A stretch of 64,000 nucleotides of DNA, taken from assembly GCA_036850595.1 (NCBI GenBank), contig CM072158.1:18794044-18858043 (forward strand). The letters are read 5' to 3'. Below are positions 12,701 to 23,485 of the stretch, one piece after another. The stretch is from Rhyacichthys aspro. Lineage: Eukaryota > Chordata > Actinopteri > Gobiiformes > Rhyacichthyidae. Under the pieces are notes generated by a model. The model did not search any database, had not been told where the DNA came from, and saw nothing but the letters and a program-made list of their open reading frames with translations. Position numbers and translations under genes: made by a program. Numbering within the stretch: position 1 is the stretch's first letter; the number at the start of each line of letters is the position of its first letter.

Positions 12701-15290
12701 ATGATGATTTAAAATTAGTGCTTATCTACTCTCCTCCCAAAGTGTGTCACAAAGTCGGACCCTACTGAGGCCCCTAGCCGAGCATGGAAAGTGGTACAGT
12801 ATGCTTTTTGGGGACTCTTTTGGTGATGAAAACACTTCTGACCCGCACCATCCCAGTGAAAACGAGGCTCATAGCTCAATACTCCATACATACATTCAAC
12901 GTACATACCTGTACTGTATATCTTTTATTTGACTCTGTGTATTGGCAATAAACTGAAATTGCATTCTGACAGGATGAGGAACACACACAAGTTGAGGGAT
13001 GGACTAAAACAAGGAGCAGTAATCAGCCCTGCCAGGGAAAGCATGTCATATTACAATGACAGTCATAGATTCATCAGATTAAGGCTTTTGTTAGTAGCAC
13101 ATTATGTCATTGGTAAAAAGACATGAGAACAATAGTATATGGAAGAACTGTTGAGAGAGAAGAGGGGAAATCTATTAAGGGACATTCCCATTGGCTGTTA
13201 GTCTACACTGCTTGTAAACATTGAATCAGTTTTCAAGTAAAATCCAATGAAAAAGTGTCTATTCCAGCACTGGCTACATTGAGTTCTCCGAAAACATTTT
13301 TAGAGCTATGTAGGATTTTCATAAAAAAAATAAATTATTCATCCCACAATAAAATCCCTATGTATGTCCCTCTAGTAAAGTTAAATCTATCAGTGAACCC
13401 TCTTCCTGGATTTGTCAGCTCTCCTTCTTTGTTTTCATGGTATTCAAACATTTACTGATGACTTGTTTTCCCCCATAATGCATAATGTGTCTTCCTATAT
13501 TCTCCTGTTTTTTCAAGAAACATACCTGTGACTTGTTCAATTTATTCAAGGATACAGTTACTTTATCTGTGCATCTGATTGTGAAATCTCATTACATCTA
13601 ATCTGTTTTTGCTCGTCATTAAAGGTGCCACATAAAATAAATCAGCTGTCTGTCATTCATGGAGCATAAATGGGACACAAGACGGTAAACTGGTAAGAAA
13701 AATGTTCAGGTACAATGTGGTTTTTCAGGTCTTTGCTGTGATGACAAATTTGTGAATAAGGCCCATTGATGTTTCTTTTTTTTTCCAACGACGTCACCGT
13801 GAGAAGTGGGGATTTTGCTGCCAGCTTAAGGAAGTAAAATTCCCTCGGTGTACTTCCCCGGTTGAGACCTGCCGTGGGTCTGAAACTCTGAGAGCCATCT
13901 GATTTCAGCTGCTGCTTTACCCCTGCCCCCCGCAGAGACACTACAACTAGGTCAGGTTTGTGTACATTCCACTCCACTGTTTTCCTCTCACACGAGCGCC
14001 ATTCAAGTGTCAGGAATAGTGAACCTGTTTTTTCTAAAAATAGAACTGGAGCAGGAAGGTTGTTTGCATTAAATAAACACAGTAGTTGTTCTCCTCCTGC
14101 TGCATCATCAGTCACATGTTAGAATTTCCATAAAATCTCCAAAAGCCAAAGCGTCAAATGACAATGTCAGGTTATATTCCCTTTAACAAGTTAACCCAGT
14201 CACAGTTGCAGATGTCACCACCATCACCTTTAAGTCTAGAAAGATTTTGAATATTGCTCTTCACTTTCTTTTGTCTAATGCCTGAATTTTGAAACTTTTT
14301 AGCTGTCATGACGAGTATATTCATTCTGTATCTATTGTTCACCAAATCTCGTAATATACACATTTTGTTTTCATTGACGGATAATGTTCCGCCGTACTAC
14401 CAGTTACATAGGACTTCCCTTAATTACATAAAAGTGAGCTTCCGCGTGTTAAAATTCACGTCTCAGTAAGCCCCCTCCTCGTCTTAGGTACGATGAGGAA
14501 CTGTCGCTGCTTTGAAGATGCTGCCTGTGGGAAGAGCACAGATCTGCATGGGATAGAGGCAACATGAGGAGAGATAGGGAACGGCACGACGGCAGGCAAA
14601 GACACAATGTGAAATACAAGACGGCGGTGGAATTCTAATCTAACCCAGCCAAAGTCAAAGCCAAGGATTTTTAACCTCTGCAGTGCGCAAAGGGCTGGAA
14701 GTATACGTGCAATAGTTTATGGTAGATTTACTTTACATTTTCATAGTGGTAACTTGGAGATAGGGAAATTGCAATTTTGATGTGACAGAGTTAACAACAA
14801 GACCCTGTTCAATGTAGGTTTTGAGTAGAGTTCAGCAAATGTATAAGTAATATTAAACATGTTTGATATTTGTAATGTGAGATTAGATCGGCTTCGAAAT
14901 TCTTTCAGGCACATTTGGATATCTCCAAACTAGTGCTGTAGTACTTAGGACCAGTCTTGGACATGAGATTGATATTAAATTCACCTTTTTTAAATAAATT
15001 GGTCTCATCTTGGATTCTGGAATTCAATTTTTAAATTAAGATTGTTGAAGACTACAGTTTGTCAATATATTTCTTGTTAAAAATAAGAACTTATTTTATC
15101 ACAGACTTGTCCCTACTTTGTTGCTGGTCTGTAGAGTTATTTTATAAGGATTGTAAATACATACTCACCATGGTCTTGGTCTTAACTCAAGTCTAAATCT
15201 CAGTAAGACTAGGTCTTGTTTTGTTCTTGGTTAGTGTAGTTTTGACTGAAAAAGTATCACATATACATATACAGAAAAATCCAATCTAAC
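12701..15290. other. Noncoding DNA, no recognised gene
   Basis: The longest open frame in this stretch (13657-14115, minus, 152 codons) has no domain, no supporting splice pattern, and a basic/Ser-Pro composition consistent with chance; I do not call it. A consensus MEF2-type site (CTAAAAATAG) is at 14034-14043. Confidence 0.45.
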
Positions 15291-15301
15291 AGTTTTTACA
15301 G

Positions 15302-15575
15302 TGTGCAGCAGCTTTTTGGGCCTGAGGTGGGGTACACCCTGGACAATGGCCAGTTCAAACATTATACACAGATGTACTCAGGGTTATTTCAACCGGATTC
15401 TACCCTATCAAACTGACATTTAGACACAGACACTGACAAACAACCAGTCACTCTACCATTCATCCACTAGGGGCACTTTAGAGTTACCAGTTAACCTATA
15501 CATGCATGTCTTCAGGTGGTGGAAGGAAGCCAGAGGATGAAACCCACAAGCGCTAACCACACACGGCTAACCCAT
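15302..15575 (-). mobile_element. SINE copy, antisense
   Basis: On the minus strand it reads from a degenerate tRNA-like head (GTGTGGTTAGCGC), through CCTTCCACCACC-GAAGACATGCATG, to GGTGTACCCCACCTCAGGCC at the 3' side. It shares a 42-bp identical block with the next SINE at 15.8 kb. The tRNA-type promoter boxes are degraded. Confidence 0.7.
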
Positions 15576-15797
15576 ATGTAAATTAGTATACCTATATTAT
15601 GTATACTAATTAGTATACCTTTGAGGCAACTGTCATTGTGATACTGGGCTATACAAATAAAACTGAATATTACTCATGGTCTTCTAGTCAGATCTGGAAG
15701 GTGAACAAACTGACTTGCCTTTGTAATGCTTAGTTGAAAGCTACCTTTTTAAAAAGAACCTAACTGTGTATATGTATATGTTATGCATATACACTAT

Positions 15798-16165
15798 TTA
15801 TTTATCTACTTCTGCTTAGTCCCATTGGGGGTCGCGGTTGGCTGGAGCCTATCCCAGCAGCTTTAGGCCTCAGACATGGTACACCCTGGACAATGGCCAA
15901 TTAGTCACAGGGCTGACACTTTTCATACATCACACACAGATGTACTCAGGGTTATTTCAACCGGATTCTACCCTAACTTTTTTGGGTTCATACAGGGCAT
16001 TAACCGGGGGCAGATTAGATTCACCAATTCACCTGCACATGCATGTCTCTGGATGGTGGAAGGAACCTGGATCCGAAGAGAACCCACAGTAACAAATGCA
16101 GACTTCTCAAAACGCATTAAATTCTTGGTCTGAGGCAGGTGTGCTAACCACCATGCACCCCTTTA
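15798..16165 (-). mobile_element. SINE copy, antisense, with full 3' end
   Basis: On the minus strand: head GGTGCATGGTGGTTAGCACA, GGGTTCTCTTCGGATCC, GAGACATGCATG, CAATTAGTC-type region, GCTGGGATAGGCTCCAGCC and GCGACCCCCAATGGG at the 3' end. It is the same family as the 8.4-kb SINE in the opposite orientation. Open frames at 15838-16133 are translations of this element. Confidence 0.75.
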
Positions 16166-16844
16166 TGTATTATTTCAAATACTGTAATATGATTCATATT
16201 TTTTCTGTCAGATATGGGTGTTCTGGAAAGGCTACATGGATACTTACGGATTATGAGAACGGGTTGGTAAGATGTCTTTGAAAACTTAAAAAAGAATCCT
16301 GTATATTTCTAGTTTGGATTCACATAGTGGCCTCACAGTCCATTTGTCCAAAAGAGTTCCACATCAGACTGAACCTGTTCATTCCAGTGTGCTGTTAGAG
16401 TGCCTTAAGCTTGTTCTTCAAGGTAAATGTGTCTTACAATTGACTCACATCATTTCTTCATCTAATGCAGCAAACCAGGCAGAGGCATGTGAGTGGAATT
16501 TATAACCCAGCTACTTCTGAAAGATTGAAATTCAGACTCTGACACTTCAAAGTTCAAAGTCAGACTGGATAGAAGGCTTATATCTATATACACAGAGAAG
16601 AACAAATATCAAACTGCGGGCTTGGAGACAGTGCTCAGTCCAATCTATCTTTTTATTTCTAACCATATATTATTAGTAGAATATTTTACCATGCATTGCC
16701 TCACTAACCTTGCATACATGCAAATTAGGTAATTAATTATGAAGATGAAGCTCTTTATTAGTCTAGATTAGAAAGGGCTAGGGCTCTAAAGCAGCTCTAA
16801 TGACTAAATGTGAGAGTAAATAGTTGTCTGTAAGTGTCTTCGTG

Positions 16845-16946
16845 CCAGCTCTGCCCAGGCCCAAACCTTGTGGGATAGGCCCCAGTTACTTAATGGGAAT
16901 GAGTGCAAGAAAATGAATAAATAAATAAATGAATGAATGAAGAAAA
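16845..16946 (+). mobile_element. SINE/L2-type 3' tail with (AAAT/GAAT)n
   Basis: Has GGGATAGGCCCCAG, AATGGGAATGAGTGCAAGAA and an AATAAATAAATAAATGAATG repeat. It is only the tail; the head is missing. Confidence 0.65.
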
Positions 16947-16961
16947 TTTCACCTTGTCTGG

Positions 16962-17235
16962 TTCAGTGTTGACTATATTTTGCGACTATTCAGAAATCTC
17001 TAGCGTCTCTTTTTCAAAAAAGCGACTAGCGACACATCTACCCACTTTTCCTGGCGTTATTGGAAACTTTAGGAGACTCGTTCTCACTCTTCTCAATGAG
17101 CAACGTGTGCTGCCGTGTGCCCCTCCCCCGTCCCAGAGGCAGCAGACCCTCTTAACTGGATCAGAGCAGGAGATGTTCACTGTCCTGAGCGTGGATGTAT
17201 CCAATCATAAAACCACACACAGAAGAGCGTGACTC
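16962..17235 (+). repeat. Unclassified dispersed DNA repeat, copy 1 (partner at 44.7 kb, opposite strand)
   Basis: Contains repeated AGCGACT/GCGACTAGCGAC motifs, GGCGTTATTGGAAACTTTAG, CAATGAGCAACGTG, GTGCCCCTCCCC and CAGAGCAGGAGATGTTCACT in the same order as the reverse complement of 44.76-45.0 kb. It lacks a clear right terminus and holds a short insert near 17185-17220. The partner has TTGCCAACT-type terminal inverted repeats, so this is probably a non-autonomous DNA transposon family. Confidence 0.65.
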
Positions 17236-17534
17236 ACACAGACTCAGTCACTCACTCAACTCCTCCACTCTATGTGCCTCTCTGTGACATAAGCTTAACA
17301 TGTAGCCAGGTAGCTACACTCAAAAATACAGAAAGGAGTGGGAATCAAACCCTGAATCTAAAGGCTGGATGAAACCATTTATTGGAGATGATAAATGGAC
17401 AGACTGCCTGTATTGATAGACTGATTTTGATGTGATAAAAAAAATAAACAATTACATGGACATGGTAAATCATGCAGATTAGGTAATGATGTCATTTAGT
17501 GATTTCTAGTGACTTTTAGGACAGTCAATAGCTA

Positions 17535-18690
17535 CACTGAATAAAAATACAAACGCAACACTTTTGTTTTTGCTCCTATTTTTCATGAGCTGAACTACAA
17601 GATCAAAGACTTTTTCTTTGTACTTAAAAGGCCTATTTCTCTCAAACATTGTTCACAAATCTCTCCAAATCTGTGTTAGTGAGCAACTTCTCCTTTGCTG
17701 AGATAATCCACCTCACAGGTGTGGCATATCAAGATACCGATTAGACAGCATGATTATTGCCTAGGTGTGCCTTAGGCTGGCCACAATAAAAGGCCACTCT
17801 AAAATATGTAGTTTTCATCACACAACACAATGCCGCAGATGTTTTGAGGGAGAGTGGAATTCTCATGCTGACTGCAGAAATGTCCACCAGAGCTGCTGCC
17901 TGTGAATTGAATGTTCATTTCTCTACCATAAGCCGTCTCCAAAGGCGCTTCAGAGAATTTGGCAGTACATCCAACAGGCCTGACAACCGCAGACCACGTG
18001 TAACCACACGCCCAGGACCTCCACATCCAGTATCTTCACCTCCAAGATTGTCTGAGACCATCCACCCAGACAGCTGCTGCAACAATCAGTTTGCATAACC
18101 AAAGAATTTCTGCACAAACTGTCAGAAACCATCTCAGGGAAGCTCATCTGCTCGTCGTCCTCATCAGGGTCTCAACCTGACTGCAGTTCGTCATCGTAAC
18201 TGACTTGAGTGGGCAATGCTCACATTCGATGGCGTCTGGTACTTTGAAGATGTTCTCTTCACGGATAAATCCCAGTTTTCACTGTACAGGACAGATGGCA
18301 GACAAGCGTGTACGGCGTCATGTGGGTGAGCAGTTTGCTGAGGTCAACGTTGTGGATCCAGTGGCCCATGGTGGCCGTGGGGTTATGGTAAGGGCAGGCG
18401 TATGTAACGAACACAGGTGCATTTTATTGATGGCATTTTGAATGCACAGAGATATCGTGGCGAGATCCTGAGGCCCACTGTTGTACCATTCATCCACGAC
18501 GCATGATATAGTACAGCCCCATGTTGCAAGGATCTGTACACAATTCCTGGAAGCTGAAAACATCCCAGTTCTTGCATGGCCAGCATAGACACCGGACATG
18601 TCACCCATTGATGTGGATTGGTGTATTCCAGTTCCTGCCAATGTCCAGCAACTTCACACAGCCATTAAAGAGGAGTGGACCAACATTCCA
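17535..18690 (+). mobile_element. Tc1-type DNA transposon relic, 3' end missing
   Basis: Begins after a TA with CACTGAATAAAAATACAAAC, the terminal repeat of a widespread fish Tc1 family, followed by the GCTCCTATTTTTCATGAGC region. Homology ends near 18690, so the right terminal repeat is absent and the element is truncated. A dead transposase is inside. Confidence 0.85.
17830..18685 (+). pseudogene. Tc1-type transposase pseudogene (second family)
   Basis: ATG CCG CAG ATG begins the reading at 17830 and is stopped at once (TTT TGA). Beyond that, CELNVHFSTISRLQRRFREF (helix-turn-helix DNA-binding part) and GSTSNRPDNRRPRVTT are readable, after which the frame shifts. Downstream pieces (LEWAML-type, HVGEQFAEVNVVDPVAHGG-type) appear in different frames. 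The catalytic triad cannot be assembled in one frame. It is inactive. Confidence 0.85.
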
Positions 18691-18759
18691 CAGCCATTTT
18701 TTTAACATTCCATAGCATGTAAAAAATTGGCAAGCCAGCCAGGAGCATTAAGTCTAATA

Positions 18760-18880
18760 GTGGTTGGCAGTGGCTCAAATGTTTCACCAGCTGGACGGTT
18801 GGCAGTTCTATCCCATAATTGTCCTGTCCATATTGATGTGTTGTTTTTGAGTTTGTGTAAAAGAATGGGTAGATGGGACA
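18760..18880 (+). mobile_element. Degenerate tRNA-derived SINE-like fragment
   Basis: GTTGGCAGTGGCTCAAATG and CGGTTGGCAGTTCTATCCC match the A-box and B-box regions of the common fish SINE promoter, with substitutions in both boxes. The following CTGTCCATATTGATGTGTTG fits the same family. Too diverged to be transcribed. Confidence 0.5.
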
Positions 18881-18889
18881 CTTGTGAAC

Positions 18890-20090
18890 GATTACCAATT
18901 TTCTCTCATTTTTTGGTATTTTGTTTGTGACTATTAATTTGTTTCTAACACCAAACAGAAAAAAGAAAATAAGAATGTCACATTGAAGCATATAAACCAA
19001 CAAACTCTTTCATCCTTAGTCATAGCTGAGATGTTTTGTGCCGAGAAGAAAAGCAAAATAAAATACAAAATGCCAACTTTTTCTTCAAACATCGAGGTCA
19101 GGAAGTGCAAACAGTTTGTGGTCAAATCCCACACTCAGCTGTCTTCCCATGAGTTTTTATCACTCCAAACACATTGTGGTATAAATCACAAGCTGTTAAA
19201 GCTCAAACTGCAGGCAGCTAGTGAACTGCTGTGAGCCAAGAGCACCCTGGGGATCGGGTTAGGAGTGCTGCTAAAGTAAACAAACAGGTCAGATGTGTGT
19301 GTATTCAAAAGCTCGCAAACAAACCTCAAAAACATGTCCCGAACACTATATCCAATAACTGTTATAGCTTTGCCTAAGTTTCCAGTATTCCCCACTATAC
19401 ACAGTAATCCATCTTTGAGTGTAATATTTTGCATGATGTGTCTCAAGTGGCAGTTTTTTGTCCTGACACAAAGTTGACATTTGTTTTTTGGGCTTTTAAA
19501 AAAGTTCTTACACGAGTTGGCAATGTTTTCGTTTGCAATTTTATACAAGGCTCAGTGCAGTCTTAAGTGACCAAGTCATGTTGCTTTTCATGCCCTTCTC
19601 AGGCACCCAAAGCGCTTTACATCATGCTTACATTCACCCCATTCACACCTAGGGCAGATGGAGAGGCAACAAGACCAAGATCTTAGGGAACAATTACAAA
19701 ATCCCAAACAGTCCAAGATGAATCTTAGTCCAATTCCAGACTCATGGTGAGGCATCTGTACATTACACTTTAGAGTAGGATGATCTGGATGACCTCCACA
19801 AATTGGAGGTAGAGTGAGATTTTTAATTGAACACAAAATTAAAATTTTTCATCCAATCACCAGAATGATGTAAATCCATAAACCATTTTTGTCTTGGTTG
19901 GTCTTTATGTCAAAGATCAAGACAAGAATGAGTAAAAATGAGTTTGAGACAAAGAGTTTAAGACCAAGACAAAATAAACACCTTCCAAAATGGACTCTCA
20001 AGACCAAGACAAGAGTAGAAACCTAAATCACAAGCCTCATTATTGTACTTTAATTTTCCTGGTGTGGTTCTTATATATATACATGTCAGC
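18890..20090. other. AT-rich noncoding DNA
   Basis: Includes a patch at 19595-19650 (CAAAGCGCTTTACATCATGC) resembling a common fish dispersed repeat, not classified further. No gene recognised. Confidence 0.4.
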
Positions 20091-20094
20091 CCCA

Positions 20095-20285
20095 TGTTAA
20101 TGTGGGCTCTCTTTGGCCACTTGCTTGTCCATAGGCATGCATTTACAAATAAACTTTTCCCATATTGTAAGTGTGAATGGCTGTCTTTTTGTGTCTAACT
20201 TCCCATTGTCCAGGCTGTACCTGCCTCATGCTAAAAGCCGCTGGGATAAGCTCCAGCCCCATGTGACTCCTAAGGAATGAATGGA
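20095..20285 (+). mobile_element. SINE/L2-type 3' fragment
   Basis: Contains GGCATGCATTTAC, GTGAATGGCTGTCTTT, TGTCCAGGCTGTACCTGCC, GCTGGGATAAGCTCCAGCCC and a GGAATGAATGGATAA end, the order of the SINE body and tail. Confidence 0.6.
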
Positions 20286-20910
20286 TAATATAAATACTTG
20301 ATTTCTGTCTGACCTACTCACATTTCTGGAAACATTACACTGTTTTTATTTGGCAGATAGTGTTGCTTTCTCACAGAGGCCCATTGTTATTCAAAACTAA
20401 ACACTTACACGTGGCCACACTGTTACACTGCCTGACATGTTACACAAATAGGTGCTTTTCCACTCACAGAACAATCCTCCCTTTGTTTAAACTCACGGCC
20501 TATTTTCAGAGACTGGGTCATGACCCTCAGGTGGGTCACAGGAGATCTACTGTTACATAGATCTTTTTATTCAAGCAGAAACCTTTAAAGCAACATCTAA
20601 TTTACATGAAATTGTTGAGAAATTAAGCTGTTGCTCTAAACTGAGAAAATAAGATAATAATAATACATTGATTGACAGTCATGTGGCACAAAGTATAGAA
20701 AAAAAGCATACAAAGTGAAAGAAACAGAATATGTGACCACTTTTTTTCACATATTGTTAGTATTGTGCTGTCATTTCTTAATTTTTTGCCTGAACCACAC
20801 AACTTCTGTGATTATCTGTGATTGTTAAAATATTATCTCGGCCCTGATGTTAAACAGCCCTCTTCAAATCTTCATCATGGTCGTTAAAAAAAAAACTATA
20901 TGTGACTCTA

Positions 20911-21196
20911 CACTTGTCACAAACTAGGCTTCCATCACTGTCAGCGCTGATCCAAGACTTGGTGGTGATTCTTGTATTCTGAGTGACTAACTGTAACATG
21001 CCAAGCTTTAATTCCTCTCGTGTCTGTGCTAACTGCTCAGCTTTCTACGCTGTACGAATTAGCCACGTAGCAAATCGCAGTGTGGGCTGAATGCAACGAG
21101 GCCAAGGACACACTCTGCGAGATTATACTGGCGTCTTCTGTTGAGAGATGAAAACCTACCTGAGCTCAGGCTGAAGGATGGAGCTGACTAGAGCAA
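20911..21196 (+). repeat. Dispersed direct repeat, copy 1 (partner at 23.2 kb)
   Basis: About 286 bp aligned with 23186-23485. Shared blocks in order include CACTGTCAGCGCTGATC, GTCTGTGCTAACTGCTCAGC, GCAGTGTGGGCTGAATGCAA, GGCCAAGGACACACTC, GATTATACTGGCGTCTTCTG and CCTACCTGAGCTCAGGCTGA. Homology stops abruptly on both sides. The class of element is not recognised. Confidence 0.85.
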
Positions 21197-21199
21197 CTG

Positions 21200-23185
21200 A
21201 AGGTTCGTTTATGCTCTATGTTAGACACAGTGTGCTAGTGAACAGCTGTGGGCACATTGAGAATTGGATTTGTGGGAATGCACTTCTCTTTTATAGTAAC
21301 TGAACTGCATCTCCATTTTAAAACATTGCTTATATACTCTAAAATAGCAACACAGCCTGTCTGATTCAGTTTTTTTGTCCTCACTGTAGTGGGGTTAACT
21401 GTACAAAGCCATGCAGTACTTCCCTGACCCACTCAGTAGCTTACGAAAGTCTAGGTTTCTCTGCAAGAATCTCTCTCATTTTCTGGCACCATTACATTAA
21501 CACCTTTTGTCTGGTTCTTATGAAAACACAAACTAGTTGCAATTTTCCAACAGAATGTTACAAAACAGCGTTTCATATGTCTGAGTTTGAACTCGCTACT
21601 CTGCTGCCCAGCAAATCTGTTGCACAGATTCACAGCTGATGGGAAATACCTCCCTGTAGACATGGCTCTGTACAATTAACTAGGTTCCTGTGGTATGGAC
21701 TAAGGATGCACCGAGTCAGCTATTTTACAGATCCAGATTCCGATCAAGGTGCTTTGAGAATCCAATCCAACTAATAAAATAAACAGGAAAGTAAAAAAAG
21801 TAAAGACCAGCTCTTTTAACGTTGTATAGACATGCAATATCAATTTAGAAAATAGTAATTCATTTTATTTCTTTTTTAATGATTCTTGTGATAGCTACTA
21901 TAATCCAGAGGTAGCATTAATCAAACCAAAAGGAAGAGAAACCATCCTCAAGTGGAAGACAAATTAATAATGATTTTAGGGACTGTAGCTTCACTCTTTT
22001 TACTTTTATTAAAGTGAATAAAATGTGTCTTACAGCAGTTTTTTGGCAAAACTCACTAATGTAAATCCTATTAGTGAGTAAAGACAGCAGTTTGCTCTGT
22101 GGGGCTCAGTGGTAACGCTCAGAGGAAGAGGCTGTGAAACTGTGATAAAGTGTAAGGTACACTCAGTTAGCTTTCCTTTAGCTCGCTGCTAACAAGAAGC
22201 TACAGACTGAACAGTTAATAGAGAGATGGCGGCTGCACAACATGTGGCGCGTTGTTCTCAATAACAATTGAATAGTTTATAATAAAAGTAAATCTGAACT
22301 GCTGATTTGACCCGCTCCATCTTGTATTCTTCTCCCAAGATCTCACGGTGTCACAGACATGGAGTCACACATAGTAGATCGGTAGTTTACTCCAATGACC
22401 AGTACCTGTTCCAGCTTTTTTGTCTGGATTGGGACTAGTTTTGACTTAGTCCCTAGTATGGACCTCTGTAACAAGAGCTAAAAAATGCATTAACAGCAAC
22501 AGTAGAATTGGCTCGGGTCTATAATGCTTGTTAGAAGATAGAATGGTACGGACATTACAGTGAACCCACTGTATGTGTGTCAGTCATTTATGACTGAAAA
22601 GTTCATCTTCATAATCCAACATTCTGTTTATTTTTGTCCATATTACTTACTTTTTCTTCACTTCAGCTCTGATGCTAAGCTCCAGCTGCATCCACCATAT
22701 GCCCTGTCTGCTTCATATCCAGTCCCAGAACACATCTGCTACACATAAAGACCCCGATGTGTGCCCAAAGGCTGATACTTAGGTGTCCTTGTGGTACATC
22801 TAGTTATTTCAACATCATTTAAGTCTCCACAGTGCAAAAGACTTGGGATCTAAGCCATTTGATGCATTTGTGGGATTTTATCAGGTTTAATGCTATAATC
22901 AATGTTTTACTGAGCGGGCTCATACCAGCAGCTCTAACTAGATTCAACAGAATGCCTTCCACAAGACATTTACTTGCAGTTGATCTGTCTTAGAAAAGTA
23001 AAGTAAAGTAGTCAATGCATCTGATTTCAAAACAGTTTGTGAATGCATAATCATGTGCCCTGACAGCATCCATCGTTTCATTACGGATGTAAAAATTATA
23101 CATGGTGGGTTAACATACACAGTAAAGGTGACAGGGGTCTTTAAAATTCCACTGCTGTAGACTCTCAGCTGAACGCTCACTTCAG
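21200..23185. other. AT-rich noncoding DNA
   Basis: No gene or classified repeat recognised. Open frames under 75 codons only, without motifs, apart from an 89-codon minus-strand frame that runs into the repeat at 23.2 kb. Confidence 0.45.
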
Positions 23186-23485
23186 CACCTGTCACTAACT
23201 GGGTTTCTGTCACTGTCAGCGCTGATCAGTCAAAAGCTTGTGTGGTGCTTGTTGAAATCCGAGTGACTTTTGTTCTACTGTAACAGGCCGGGCAGCGTGT
23301 GCCTCCTCCCATGTCTGTGCTAACTGCTCAGCTGTCGACGCTGTATGAATTAGCCATTTAGCAGAGCAGTGTGGGCTGAATGCAACGGGGCCAAGGACAC
23401 ACTCGGAGAGATTATACTGGCGTCTTCTGGTGAGAGATAAAAACCTACCTGAGCTCAGGCTGAAGGAGGGAACTGACTAGAGCAA
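23186..23485 (+). repeat. Dispersed direct repeat, copy 2 (partner at 20.9 kb)
   Basis: Same blocks and order as copy 1, same orientation, about 2.3 kb apart. Differences are scattered substitutions and small indels. Flanks are unrelated. Confidence 0.85.

Noticed and set aside
3369..13272. 19-bp exact match between about 3371 and 13254
   Set aside because: Too short to define an element and flanking similarity is minimal; noted only as a possible old repeat.
13657..14115. 152-codon minus-strand open frame
   Set aside because: No recognisable domain, no codon or splice evidence, and it lies in repeat-rich gene-free DNA; chance is the simpler reading.
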